Shown here one piece after another: positions 8,641 to 16,609 of a stretch of DNA of 64,000 bases. Below the pieces are notes generated by a model. It was not told the origin of the DNA. It saw only the letters and a program-made list of their open reading frames with translations, and searched no databases. The stretch covers positions 1-64,000 of the forward strand of contig CAYGUA010000005.1 of the NCBI GenBank assembly GCA_964353015.1, in the 5' to 3' direction. The stretch is from JAMZMI01 sp964353015 (lineage in GTDB: Bacteria; Bacteroidota; Bacteroidia; Cytophagales; Cyclobacteriaceae). Numbering within the stretch: the stretch's first letter is position 1; each line of letters begins with the position of its first letter. Made by a program: the position numbers and the translations under genes.

Positions 8641-8903
8641 AAAATTATAGTTAAAATTGAATTGTTTACGTTTTCTGCCATAGAGATTACCTCCACTTGA
8701 TCCTCATCATTTGGCTCTAACCTGGTATCAGGTAATACTTCTCTTCTTCTCGTCAAGTAAGCTTTCTCAGCCTCTTCACGTGATGGGTAAGACTTATATT
8801 CACAGCGGCTCACCCCAATTACTTGCTCTGAGGTTTCCTTCCAAGAATCATAGATCCCTGGCTTGATACCCTTCCATACTACATATGATTTTTTCTTATT
8901 CAT
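8637..8903 (-). CDS. Stand-alone viroplasmin / RNase H1 N-terminal domain protein (copy 3)
   Basis: The 88 residues are essentially one domain. YVVWKGIKPGIYDSW (7-21) and the later YPSREEAEKAY are the signature of the caulimovirus viroplasmin / RNase HI N-terminal domain, known in eukaryotic RNase H1 as a binder of RNA-DNA hybrids and double-stranded RNA. No RNase H catalytic domain follows. It is the third of three consecutive genes of this type in the train, and the copies have diverged strongly from each other. RNA-DNA hybrid binding here is inferred from the family. Confidence 0.75.
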   Translation of the reverse strand: MNKKKSYVVWKGIKPGIYDSWKETSEQVIGVSRCEYKSYPSREEAEKAYLTRRREVLPDTRLEPNDEDQVEVISMAENVNNSILTIIL

Positions 8904-9041
8904 TATGTTAAATTTTTAATTTTAAAATTGATTATTGTATATGCTTTTCATATAACTCCACCTCATCTCCTAGGTCGGGATCACCTCTGTTTCTTGCCAG
9001 TCCATAACTCACTGGGTCATTTAATCGACTAAATACACACA

Positions 9042-9320
9042 TCAGAAAAAACTGTTATTCGAACCCGCCACTCTCACATCCTTCTTAGGACAGATATGTC
9101 TCAGAATTAAGCCGCTTTGGCCAACATAATCTGGCGTGGGAAGTACTTCTCTGGGTGAAGCAAGAAAAGCTTCACATGCTTTATCAAAGGAATCAAAGCC
9201 ACTGTATTTTGCACCTTCTACATCCCTGACTAAATATTCGATATCATCCCATTCTTCAAATATTCCGGGAATCACGCCTCTCCAGACGACATAAAAATTA
9301 TGATCTGTTCTCATTCTCAT
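9042..9320 (-). CDS. Stand-alone viroplasmin / RNase H1 N-terminal domain protein (copy 2)
   Basis: It has 92 residues. FYVVWRGVIPGIFEEWDD (9-26) and FDSFDKACEAFLASPREVLP show the same fold signature as the genes on either side, with the usual order of aromatic, VVW(K/R)G, PGI(Y/F), acidic/aromatic pair and a later (S/T)xxxAxxAF helix. The segment (S/R)PREVLP recurs as RRREVLPD in copy 3, so these two copies are closest to each other. No nuclease domain is present. A 138-nt gap with no seen gene follows. ATG at 9314 is an alternative start. Confidence 0.75.
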   Translation of the reverse strand: MRMRTDHNFYVVWRGVIPGIFEEWDDIEYLVRDVEGAKYSGFDSFDKACEAFLASPREVLPTPDYVGQSGLILRHICPKKDVRVAGSNNSFF

Positions 9321-9377
9321 AGTTCTTCGTTTTTGTGTTTGACATTGCTTTAATTTTTTTTTTATACTTCGTGATTT

Positions 9378-9641
9378 CTATTTCTTGATTGTTCTGCCTT
9401 GACGCCAGCTTGCACCCTGACATCTCCTCTCCTCATCCAGTTCAATTTCTATCCATGTGGATGGTAAGGTTTCTTTTTTGTGTGCGTGGAATGCTTTTAC
9501 TGCTTCATGAAAGCCTGTTATGACTTCATAGCGAGCTCCATCTATTCCAACTACTCTGTCCAAGAAGTCATAATAAGACTCATAGATTCCAGGCTCAGTG
9601 CCAGCATACACCACATAATATTTTCTATCTTTTTTACTCAT
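9378..9641 (-). CDS. Stand-alone viroplasmin / RNase H1 N-terminal domain protein (copy 1)
   Basis: It has 87 residues. YYVVYAGTEPGIYESYYDFL (8-27) and FHEAVKAFHAHKKETLP give the viroplasmin-type domain, with no RNase H domain attached. The C-terminus is basic (RRCQGASWRQGRTIKK), unlike the other two copies, and could add nucleic-acid affinity. The start overlaps the stop of the upstream gene by 4 nt (ATGA), so translation is probably coupled. It is the first of three such genes in a row. Confidence 0.75.
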   Translation of the reverse strand: MSKKDRKYYVVYAGTEPGIYESYYDFLDRVVGIDGARYEVITGFHEAVKAFHAHKKETLPSTWIEIELDEERRCQGASWRQGRTIKK

Positions 9642-10309
9642 AGTGGTAGTTGGTTTAGGTTGGATTTAATTTGACCAAGGTGGTGTTTAAATGCTACTTT
9701 CTTCATACTCGTTGTACTACCTGAAAGACTCTCTCCTACTTCCTGCACATCAATTACCCGACACAGGCCTGTCTGAGGGTATACATGTTCTCCTTCACGC
9801 AGCTCAAAGCAGCTTGGAGCGTTGAGATACCATTGGAGGTTTAAAGTCGCTTCATGGTGTGGACTTATAAGCTCATTCAGGATCAAAGTCAGGGTCCAGT
9901 ACTTAGCTGCTTGATTAGGCATGGTCAGTTTTGATGTATTGACATTACTTCGTGTTAGGCTATGTAAGGTGCCGGGTCGAAGGGTCAATGTCTGAAGAGG
10001 CCTGTCACTTGTTGGTTCCCCACTCTCCTTGTTGAAAGGGTTTTTGATGGTGGCAAACTGAAGTAAATCGCTACAGCCGTTCCTTGCCTGTAAATGCATA
10101 GCACCTGGTAAGAGGTGATCACCAATAGCTGAGTGGTGGCAATGAGACAAGTGGTGGTCATTGGTGAGAATGGTAGCACCATCTTGTGATGAGATGTAGA
10201 ATGAGAATACCCTGGAAGTAGGTAAACCCAGTACACACCTATCACTATAAGTATTGTTCCAAAACACATGTTCATCTAAAGGTGTAAAATGGTACCGCAT
10301 ATCTTTCAT
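9638..10309 (-). CDS. Unrecognised His-rich protein downstream of the Rep-like gene
   Basis: It has 223 residues from the ATG at 10309, which directly follows the stop of the Rep-like gene. ATGs at 10330 and 10342 would overlap that gene by up to 32 nt. I do not recognise the family. The N-terminal half is rich in His and aromatic residues (HHLSHCHH around residues 52-59, MHLQARNGCSDLLQF further on), a possible metal site but not a known motif. The middle holds a Thr/Leu-rich part (LQTLTLRPGTLHSLTRSN), and the C-terminus is basic. It sits between the Rep-like gene and the viroplasmin series with 4-nt coupling to the latter. A second open frame inside it (9985-10275) is judged a shadow. Confidence 0.55.
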   Translation of the reverse strand: MKDMRYHFTPLDEHVFWNNTYSDRCVLGLPTSRVFSFYISSQDGATILTNDHHLSHCHHSAIGDHLLPGAMHLQARNGCSDLLQFATIKNPFNKESGEPTSDRPLQTLTLRPGTLHSLTRSNVNTSKLTMPNQAAKYWTLTLILNELISPHHEATLNLQWYLNAPSCFELREGEHVYPQTGLCRVIDVQEVGESLSGSTTSMKKVAFKHHLGQIKSNLNQLPL

Positions 10310-10310
10310 A

Positions 10311-11156
10311 TCAACTGGCGAGTAGTTCATCACATTTATCATTGATTGCTTTTAAAACTTGATTTTTTATGCGCTCACAAGACTTGATAGTTCTTGACAC
10401 CCTACGATATCTTTTGTACTGCCGCGCAAATTCTTTGGGGTTGGTTACCTTGAGGCTAGCAGTGAAAAGTGGATTATACCAATCCTGTATCAACTGCTGC
10501 TGGCTTTCGGGAAGTGTCATGATCTCATCACTCTCCGCAATCTCCACATGATCCCATGCCTCTAGTAGCCGATCCTTAAGTGTTAGAATGAAGTCCTGGT
10601 CCAAAAGGTCTTTGATCAAAAGATCCTTCCTCAACCAGCTAATTCGGTTAACAGCAATCTCCCATCTTATAACATTGGACTTGAGGTTATACTGCTTTGA
10701 CTTGTCATAGAGTTTGACTGTATAATCTGATAGTTTTACAACCCTGCCAAGACCTTCCTTTGATAGTGATAAGAAGGTCTTGCGCTTATAAAAAAGTAAC
10801 CTGGGTTCAAGAAAGTCAAATGAAAACGGCATTTTAATATTGACTCCAAATTCTACTCTTAACACTCGACATTCTAGGAGCTCCTTGCCTAATATTTCAC
10901 ACAATTGGTATATAACCAACACACATTCACTATATCCAAAATCCGTATGGTTTACCCCATGAGCAAACTTAGGAAGGGAAAATCGCAGTGTTAAGTATTT
11001 CGGATACTTGTAGGTAAAATGAAAAACTCCTTCTTTCGCATACCAATTATCACCTAATTCACCTGTGGTGGTGTTAAGAATTTGTTTTACTTCAAACCGA
11101 GACCTGATCCTCTGAGCATACTGCGGCCCAAGCAATATTTTGATACCATCAATCAT
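10311..11156 (-). CDS. Phage/plasmid replication-initiator-like protein (gene II/X type)
   Basis: It has 281 residues. LRFSLPKFAHGVNHTDFG (57-74), RVLRVEFGVNI (97-107), YTVKLYDKSKQY (145-156) and VIRWEIAVNRISWL (162-175) resemble the conserved blocks of Bacteroidota replication proteins related to filamentous-phage gene II/X initiators ('S-L-x-K-F...N-x-x-D-F', 'L-E-F-G-V-N-I', 'K-(I/L)-Y-(N/D)-K', 'L-R-x-E'). Such proteins nick single strands to start rolling-circle copying; the catalytic Tyr cannot be assigned by eye. The C-terminal 60 residues are basic and helical. The gene overlaps the upstream gene by 8 nt. The assignment is by pattern, without an alignment, and is moderate. Confidence 0.55.
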   Translation of the reverse strand: MIDGIKILLGPQYAQRIRSRFEVKQILNTTTGELGDNWYAKEGVFHFTYKYPKYLTLRFSLPKFAHGVNHTDFGYSECVLVIYQLCEILGKELLECRVLRVEFGVNIKMPFSFDFLEPRLLFYKRKTFLSLSKEGLGRVVKLSDYTVKLYDKSKQYNLKSNVIRWEIAVNRISWLRKDLLIKDLLDQDFILTLKDRLLEAWDHVEIAESDEIMTLPESQQQLIQDWYNPLFTASLKVTNPKEFARQYKRYRRVSRTIKSCERIKNQVLKAINDKCDELLAS

Positions 11157-11457
11157 TGCTAAACCTGTTTTGAGAGTACATCCAATACATCCTTAGGCTG
11201 TATCTCTCTGCTATATTGTTCTCTTCAGGAAAGTGTTCGTAGGCGTAATCCCATACCTTATTTATGATATGACACCAAATTCTTTGGTTCTCATACGAGG
11301 CATCATTTCGATTATCCCTGATATAATTACATATATCTTTTAAATCTTCACTCTTTGAATTGGAATAATTAAACTGACTACACCAAGTCATGAAAAATGA
11401 CATTAAGTCATGTTCTTCTCCTCTTTTGATCATATTCGCTTTCTTATTTAATAACAA
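11149..11457 (-). CDS. Unrecognised small protein, first gene of the minus-strand train
   Basis: It has 102 residues from the ATG at 11457. ATG 11433 (MIKRGEEHDLM) is a good alternative and would leave 94 residues. It is rich in aromatic residues, W and N (FFMTWCSQFNYSN, IWCHIINKVWDYAYEHF), probably all helical, with no known motif. It overlaps the Rep-like gene by 8 nt. The divergent 11687 gene starts 230 nt away, so the region between should carry promoters for both directions. A small regulatory partner of the replication protein is one possibility; there is no direct evidence. Confidence 0.55.
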   Translation of the reverse strand: MLLNKKANMIKRGEEHDLMSFFMTWCSQFNYSNSKSEDLKDICNYIRDNRNDASYENQRIWCHIINKVWDYAYEHFPEENNIAERYSLRMYWMYSQNRFSND

Positions 11458-11516
11458 TTACAATTGCAATGAACGTTGATGTTGATGCAAATAATTGTTA
11501 ATTGATCGTCCTTATC

Positions 11517-11537
11517 TCACGATAATTTTCATTGTGA
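11517..11537. repeat. Imperfect inverted repeat, possible operator
   Basis: TCACGAT (11517-11523) and ATTGTGA (11531-11537) pair over 7 bp with one G-T, around a 7-bp AT-rich centre. It lies between the divergent genes at 11457 and 11687, 60 bp from the start of the former. An operator role is inference only. Confidence 0.3.
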
Positions 11538-11605
11538 TAAATCCAAAAGTTATTGATCAACTTATATCCCGCTATAATCAATTACCTAACTCAGATTTAA
11601 CATGT

Positions 11606-11634
11606 TTAACAATTTCTTAACCCACCTTGTAATT
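11606..11634 (+). promoter_or_regulatory. Shared accessory-region motif, copy 1 (upstream of 11687)
   Basis: The layout is TTAAC-AATTTC-TTAAC-CCACC-TTGTAATT: two TTAAC boxes 11 bp apart (one helical turn), with TTGTA 21 bp after the first box. The same layout recurs at 14819-14846 and 17146-17174. It ends 52 nt before the start codon of the 307-residue protein. The TTG could be a -33 element, but no good TAnnTTTG is found at the expected distance. Confidence 0.5.
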
Positions 11635-11686
11635 GGAAATAAGTCAAGCATATGAAATTAGCTGAATACTAAAATTTCTAAATAAA

Positions 11687-12610
11687 ATGAAAGAAAATAC
11701 AAAGTTAACGGAGCAAAGCCACGACCAAATTGTCAATATCAACCCTGATATAAATGAACTTAATCACTACTTCGATTTAGACAAATCTAGAGATCCATTG
11801 TATTGGGAAGCCTCGGGGGAAGAAGTTGACGTTAGTCAAACACAAATATTAAATAAAGAGAATATTCAGAAATTGACCAACCTAAAATGTGAAGATTACA
11901 ATTATTTCAAATTAAGAATGGAAATTTATCATCCTCAGATAAAAAGCAATCCAAATTTGCTCGATAATCTCATCTTCATAACATGCTTTCTGAAAAAAAA
12001 GTATCCAGAATTCAAGAAGACAAGTGCAAAGAAATACGCCAAAGTAGACCATCAAATGAAAGAGCGCATTGAACAACTGCAACAGTACTCTAACCTCATA
12101 GACATAGCTATAAAATTATCAACGTGCTTGAATGATACTGACCAAGGCGCTCATGCACTCTTAAAGATTCACTATAAATCAGAAATTGTTGAAATCAAGT
12201 CTCCCCTATTTATCAAGGAGATTCTAGATAAATTCATTGAATTCCCACCTAGTATTAACATTGCCAAAGAGATCGAGCTTTACGAAGATTATTTAACTTT
12301 TGACCTAAATGAAAAAATACCTCAAATTTCAAATAGACATATAACTAATGTAGCCCTCATGCTAATTTCCTATATTAGATTAAAACTAGATGATGGCGAT
12401 GATGATGATGATCGAGAAGCAAGTTTACAGGAACTAAAAATAATCGGATTTATCTTATCAGAAATTGGGTTTTTTGATATGGAATATCATGTTAAAAAAT
12501 TGAAGGATGTTGATGAGAAATATCATATTAGAAAACTGGGAACCACTTACAAAAAAAGATGCAAGAAAATCTTCAATGGTGAATATTCAAAAAATCACAT
12601 TTCAGTATAA
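11687..12610 (+). CDS. Unrecognised 307-residue protein
   Basis: I do not recognise the family. The protein is cytoplasmic, acidic and probably helical throughout, with a run of acidic residues (LDDGDDDDDREAS) near residue 243 and a basic C-terminus (YKKRCKKIFNGEYSKNHISV). No catalytic motif is visible. It is divergent from the Rep-like train and carries copy 1 of the shared upstream motif, which links its regulation to that of the second recombinase and the 161-residue protein at 17225. Low G+C, like the surrounding accessory genes. Confidence 0.6.
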   Translation: MKENTKLTEQSHDQIVNINPDINELNHYFDLDKSRDPLYWEASGEEVDVSQTQILNKENIQKLTNLKCEDYNYFKLRMEIYHPQIKSNPNLLDNLIFITCFLKKKYPEFKKTSAKKYAKVDHQMKERIEQLQQYSNLIDIAIKLSTCLNDTDQGAHALLKIHYKSEIVEIKSPLFIKEILDKFIEFPPSINIAKEIELYEDYLTFDLNEKIPQISNRHITNVALMLISYIRLKLDDGDDDDDREASLQELKIIGFILSEIGFFDMEYHVKKLKDVDEKYHIRKLGTTYKKRCKKIFNGEYSKNHISV

Positions 12611-13067
12611 ATGTAGCAACTTGTAATTCGACGATACTTCTTCGATCAACAGAAATACAAATTGCTAAGAGGCTTTTTCGTTTTAAAGTTTTGAGGAAGA
12701 CTAGGACGATCGATTCCTTTTTTTGCTTCAATTCTTTGCCTTCCATTGAAGGAAAATTGTGTTCACTACTAAGCAGTTTTATGTTGATTTTATTTAACAA
12801 TTCTCTAATTAAAGGATTATCCATGTCATGATCCTAGTAGGAGCGTCACATGTTATTTTCTCGGTATTTTCTTGGACTTGTTAAACCTTACATTCGAAAA
12901 CCCATTCAAAGAATGAAACCTGATTAATCTTTTGGGATAGATATCGAATAACATCAAATATTGTGGGGGAAACTCGCCTTTATTTTTTTTATGGCGGAGA
13001 AAGGCCTTGTAAAAGATGAATATTCTCTTATTAATAACGTTTTATGTAAATATAAATAATTTGAATT
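12611..13067. other. Intergenic region before the first recombinase
   Basis: A minus-strand open frame of 83 codons (12573-12824) overlaps the end of the preceding gene and lacks clear protein character; I leave it uncalled, though it could be a decayed gene. At about 12976-13006 a GCCTTT...AAAGGC inverted repeat surrounds a T-rich stretch, a possible weak terminator or structure. The last 60 bp before the recombinase start are very AT-rich. Confidence 0.4.
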
Positions 13068-14402
13068 ATGGTAAGTTTCAATTTTTTTCTGGACAAAGTT
13101 TATAAACCCGGAAACCTTAAGGAGGTTCAAGCCTCAAAAAGAAACGGTAAACCGATTACCAAATTCTTTAACCCGCAACCAACAGCGATCTATCTGGTGA
13201 TAACATTTCGTAAACACCAGTTGATAAAACTGCATACTGGAGAAAAGATAAAACCGAAAGGCTGGGACTTTGTAAACAAGGAAGTCAAACCCACCACACA
13301 AGGATCACTAGAAATGAATGACTATCTGCTTGGCTATAAGCGAGACATTATTGAGTATTATAGAGAAATCATTGATAAGAATCCTAGAATCAATTTCTAT
13401 GACTTGAAGGAACTTCTTCAAACTAAGGTATTGGGCAGAACACCCAATTTTGATACTAAAAAAGATCTTCTGACTTGTTTTGACAAATTCACTGGCGAGA
13501 AAGCATTGGAGGTGAAGGATCTAACCATGAAAAAATACAGAACACTGCGCAAAACATTTATCGAGTACATGGATAAGAAAGGAATCAAACATGAAAGAAT
13601 GTTTTGTGAACATATCAACACGGACTTTTACCGAGGATTCCGCAGTTTCTTAATTGAGCGAAGGCTAACAAACGCGACCCTCTCTAAGTACGTTGAATGC
13701 ATAAAAGTCTTTATGCGGTGGGCTCGAAAAAAGGACCTGCATCAAAACACCGATTTTGAAGACTTCTCAATTAAAAGAGAACCAAAAGACATTGTTTGGC
13801 TTACCGTGAATGAAGTAAATGCCATACAAGAATTGAATTTGGAAGTCGGATCAAGTATTGATGATGTTAGAAACATTTTCCTATTTCAGATCTACACCGG
13901 TCAGCGCTTTGGAGATATCCCTCAACTTTATAGAAGACATCTAAACTTCATTTCTGAAACGGAAATCGAATGGCACCTTTACCAACAAAAGGGAAATAAA
14001 GCCAAAAAGGTGATCATACCCCTATTGCCTCCGGCAGTGGAAATACTAGGCAAGTACTGTAAAGAAAGCGACCCTCTAGATAATAAGGTCTTCCCCACAC
14101 TTTCTAATGTTCACACCAATAAGTATTTGAAAAAAATTGGTGAACAGGCTAAAATCAATGAGACCACAACGATCGTTCAGTATAGTGGTAAGAATAAGAT
14201 CGAGACGTGTCTGCCAAAGCACAAATTCATTACCACGCACACAGCGAGGCGTACCTTCGTTTGTCTTTCATTTATCAAGGGTCTTAACGCCAATTATATC
14301 ACTAGTGTAACCGGTCATGATTCCATTAAAACCATGAATAAGTACTACTTGAGCATTTCACAAGAAGCAAAGAAAAAAGCGCTTTTTGAGGCCTGGGCTT
14401 AA
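13068..14402 (+). CDS. Tyrosine recombinase / phage-type integrase (first copy)
   Basis: It has 444 residues. An N-terminal arm-type DNA-binding part precedes a SAM-like core-binding domain (about 130-230) and a C-terminal catalytic domain. Catalytic residues are visible: R in YTGQRFGDI, the H-x-x-R box as HTARRTF, H in TGHDSIKTMNKYY, and the terminal nucleophile Tyr in that last motif. The size and layout fit the integrases of Bacteroidota conjugative and mobilizable elements. It is followed after 59 nt by an excisionase-like gene and then a second recombinase. The attachment site is not identified. Confidence 0.9.
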   Translation: MVSFNFFLDKVYKPGNLKEVQASKRNGKPITKFFNPQPTAIYLVITFRKHQLIKLHTGEKIKPKGWDFVNKEVKPTTQGSLEMNDYLLGYKRDIIEYYREIIDKNPRINFYDLKELLQTKVLGRTPNFDTKKDLLTCFDKFTGEKALEVKDLTMKKYRTLRKTFIEYMDKKGIKHERMFCEHINTDFYRGFRSFLIERRLTNATLSKYVECIKVFMRWARKKDLHQNTDFEDFSIKREPKDIVWLTVNEVNAIQELNLEVGSSIDDVRNIFLFQIYTGQRFGDIPQLYRRHLNFISETEIEWHLYQQKGNKAKKVIIPLLPPAVEILGKYCKESDPLDNKVFPTLSNVHTNKYLKKIGEQAKINETTTIVQYSGKNKIETCLPKHKFITTHTARRTFVCLSFIKGLNANYITSVTGHDSIKTMNKYYLSISQEAKKKALFEAWA

Positions 14403-14461
14403 TCTCATTCAGTAGTAACGAAACCCAGGAAACCAACCTAGTTATAGCGGATATATATTGT

Positions 14462-14815
14462 ATGGAAGATGATATTAACATACTTAGAGAAATTAGCAGG
14501 TTGGATTTTAATGAAAAAGTGTTTCAAACCAGTCTATCCTTTAATGCACTTGCGCAACTCCTTAACCGGGCAGTAAGTGCTTCATTAGAGACCCATTTAA
14601 AAAACTTAGGGGCAGTTCAGAAGGAGGAAAAAGACAACTTACTTTCAATAGAGGAAACAGCTGACTTTTTTGGGGTAAGTCTAGTCACTATTCACTCGTG
14701 GAAAAAAGAAGGAAAATTGCAAGGCTTCAAGCGAATTGGCGGTAGAGTTTACATACATGAAAGTGATTGTCTTGCCAGCATGAAAGAGATTAAGCTGAGT
14801 AAAAGAAGGTCATAA
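14462..14815 (+). CDS. Excisionase-like HTH DNA-binding protein
   Basis: It has 117 residues. The C-terminal half contains a MerR/excisionase-type winged helix: LLSIEETADFFGVSLVTIHS (60-79) followed by WKKEGKLQGFKRIGGRVY and a closing HESDCLASM. This is the HTH_17-type domain that accompanies Bacteroidota integrases and directs excision or transcription. The N-terminal half is helical and may dimerise. Its position between two recombinase genes supports a recombination-directionality or regulatory role; which recombinase it serves is unknown. Confidence 0.8.
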   Translation: MEDDINILREISRLDFNEKVFQTSLSFNALAQLLNRAVSASLETHLKNLGAVQKEEKDNLLSIEETADFFGVSLVTIHSWKKEGKLQGFKRIGGRVYIHESDCLASMKEIKLSKRRS

Positions 14816-14818
14816 AGC

Positions 14819-14846
14819 TTAACAACACCTTAACCCAATTTGTATT
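14819..14846 (+). promoter_or_regulatory. Shared accessory-region motif, copy 2 (upstream of the second recombinase)
   Basis: TTAAC-AACACC-TTAAC-CCAAT-TTGTATT: the same two TTAAC boxes 11 bp apart and TTGTA 21 bp after the first box as at 11606 and 17146. It lies 3 nt after the stop of the excisionase-like gene and 33 nt before ATG 14880. Confidence 0.5.
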
Positions 14847-14879
14847 GAGATGTTAATCTTCAGCCATTTATTTTATTCC

Positions 14880-16091
14880 ATGGCTGTCACAAGGTTAGTT
14901 ATTCGGAGGGAACAAGTAAATAAGATAGGAAAATGCACTATTTACGCTACTTATACACACCAAAAATGCATTTACTTTTCATGTAAAGCTCAAATAGAAC
15001 CCAATTTCTGGGATAGTGATAAATGCATTGTAACCAAAGACTATCCAGGCCATTATCTGCTCAACCACTTCCTCCTAAAAACTAAAAATGAAATTGAACA
15101 AATACGGCTCAAACTGGAGCTTCTGGGAATAGAACCATCCCCTCTTCATGTAAGAAAAGAGTACTTGAAAATCAAGCCTGAGAAACAAGAAACCAAAGAG
15201 TTTCACCAATGCAAGGATGAATTTCTACAATACAAGAAAGATACTCAACGGGTTTCTGCATCAACGATAGACCAACTCAAAACGTTTTTCAAGCAACTTG
15301 ATACCTTTCAAAAATGGACTGGTAAAAAGATCAGCTTCGAACAAATTAATGAGAGACTATACGAACGGCTTTTGTGTTTTTATTATGATGAGTGCGGTTA
15401 CTCTCCGAATACAGTTAGTTCTAAAATAAAACACTTGAAGACTTTTCTTAATTGGTGCGGGAACAGAGGGTATCATACGATCAAATCCCTCAAAATGCTC
15501 AAAAAACCTTGTTTCCAGCCAGAGATAATTTATTTAACTCAAGCTGAACTTAATATATTAGTTACATACAATTTTTCTGATAACCCTAGATTGGAAAGAG
15601 CTCGTGATTTATTCATTTTCGCATGCGCTACAGGTCTCAGGTATTCCGACCTTGTCAGCTTGGGTCCTGAAAATTTTGTAGGTGATTATCTCCTTATTAG
15701 AACTCGTAAAACTCATGACACACTTAAAATACCGCTTAATGATTATACGCGTTTCATTATCAAAAAGTATCAAGGCAAGCTCCCTACCCTTAGTAATCAC
15801 CGATTGAACTTGTACATTAAAGAGGCAGCAAAAATCGCTGAACTGAACAATCTTAGAGAAATAACTACCATGAGAGGCGGCAAAAAAATAACCTCCGCCC
15901 TACCTTTGCACAGATTGATTCGGTCTCATCTGGCTCGTAAAACGTTCATAAGTCTTAGCCTCGAAAAAGGTATGACCTTAAAGGATGTTGCGGCAATTAC
16001 CGGACACAAAGGTCAAAGTATTGAAAGGTATATCGCATCTTCAGAGAAAAGACTCACTGATCAAATGAATCAGTATTGGAAAATAGAATAA
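14880..16091 (+). CDS. Tyrosine recombinase / phage-type integrase (second copy)
   Basis: It has 403 residues from ATG 14880 (MAVTRLVIRREQ); an upstream in-frame ATG at 14850 would add ten atypical residues and is not preferred. It has an arm-binding N-terminus, a SAM-like domain (about 110-200) and a catalytic domain with R in ATGLRYSDL, the box HLARKTF, and TGHKGQSIERYI carrying the last His and the Tyr. It differs clearly from the first recombinase, so the pair is not a recent duplication. Two different recombinases with an HTH gene between them fit either a composite island or a two-recombinase element. Confidence 0.9.
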   Translation: MAVTRLVIRREQVNKIGKCTIYATYTHQKCIYFSCKAQIEPNFWDSDKCIVTKDYPGHYLLNHFLLKTKNEIEQIRLKLELLGIEPSPLHVRKEYLKIKPEKQETKEFHQCKDEFLQYKKDTQRVSASTIDQLKTFFKQLDTFQKWTGKKISFEQINERLYERLLCFYYDECGYSPNTVSSKIKHLKTFLNWCGNRGYHTIKSLKMLKKPCFQPEIIYLTQAELNILVTYNFSDNPRLERARDLFIFACATGLRYSDLVSLGPENFVGDYLLIRTRKTHDTLKIPLNDYTRFIIKKYQGKLPTLSNHRLNLYIKEAAKIAELNNLREITTMRGGKKITSALPLHRLIRSHLARKTFISLSLEKGMTLKDVAAITGHKGQSIERYIASSEKRLTDQMNQYWKIE

Positions 16092-16159
16092 ACAATAGAA
16101 TCAATACCTTAATTAAATACTTTACTTATATCAAATAACCTTATTAACCGCTATTCCAA

Positions 16160-16393
16160 ATGAATCCTAAGACTTTCTTAAATGATATTTTTAGTAAGTG
16201 TAATGAACCTGGCGCATGGGTTCTTAAATCTTTCGTTTTAAAAAAGGCACATGAAAATGGAGGAAACAACTTTGTAGAAAAGGTACAAAGTGAAATTAGA
16301 CAAGCACTAGAATTTGAATTAATCTATTGCAATGAAGAGAATCCCGATAGGTTATTATTGACTGAAAGTGGATTTCAAAAGTTCTGTCAATAA
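16160..16393 (+). CDS. Small unrecognised protein, possible winged helix
   Basis: It has 77 residues. The order of helices, then LEFELIYCNEENPDRLLLTE with a polar turn, then GFQKFCQ, resembles the recognition helix and wing of small winged-helix proteins, but this is only a shape argument. It lies 68 nt after the second recombinase, in the same direction, and may be part of its operon. Function unknown. Confidence 0.5.
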   Translation: MNPKTFLNDIFSKCNEPGAWVLKSFVLKKAHENGGNNFVEKVQSEIRQALEFELIYCNEENPDRLLLTESGFQKFCQ

Positions 16394-16609
16394 TCATAAT
16401 TAAAGGGGTTTAGGTAAAGGCTCCTTAGATTAAACATACCTGAGTGAATTTCGCCTAATAATTTTATGTTTCTTATTAATGCTTTCGATGCTGTTCGATG
16501 TATATCATTAATTAATCTGAATTAATCCGAATTAGGCCAAATAAAGATCTAAAATTCATTTATCACCTATAATCCTCTATCTACAAACCTTATCTTAATT
16601 TACTTCACG

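Noticed and set aside
9985..10275. 96-codon minus-strand frame
   Set aside because: It lies entirely inside the 9638-10309 gene in another frame and gives low-complexity, unordered composition; judged a shadow.
10311..11156. Filamentous-phage prophage around the Rep-like gene
   Set aside because: No Zot-like ATPase, coat or small hydrophobic capsid genes are nearby, so a complete inovirus is not supported despite the gene II/X-like protein.
12573..12824. 83-codon minus-strand frame after the 307-residue gene
   Set aside because: Overlaps the end of that gene by 38 nt, has no recognisable domain and no clear start signal; could be a decayed gene but is not supported.
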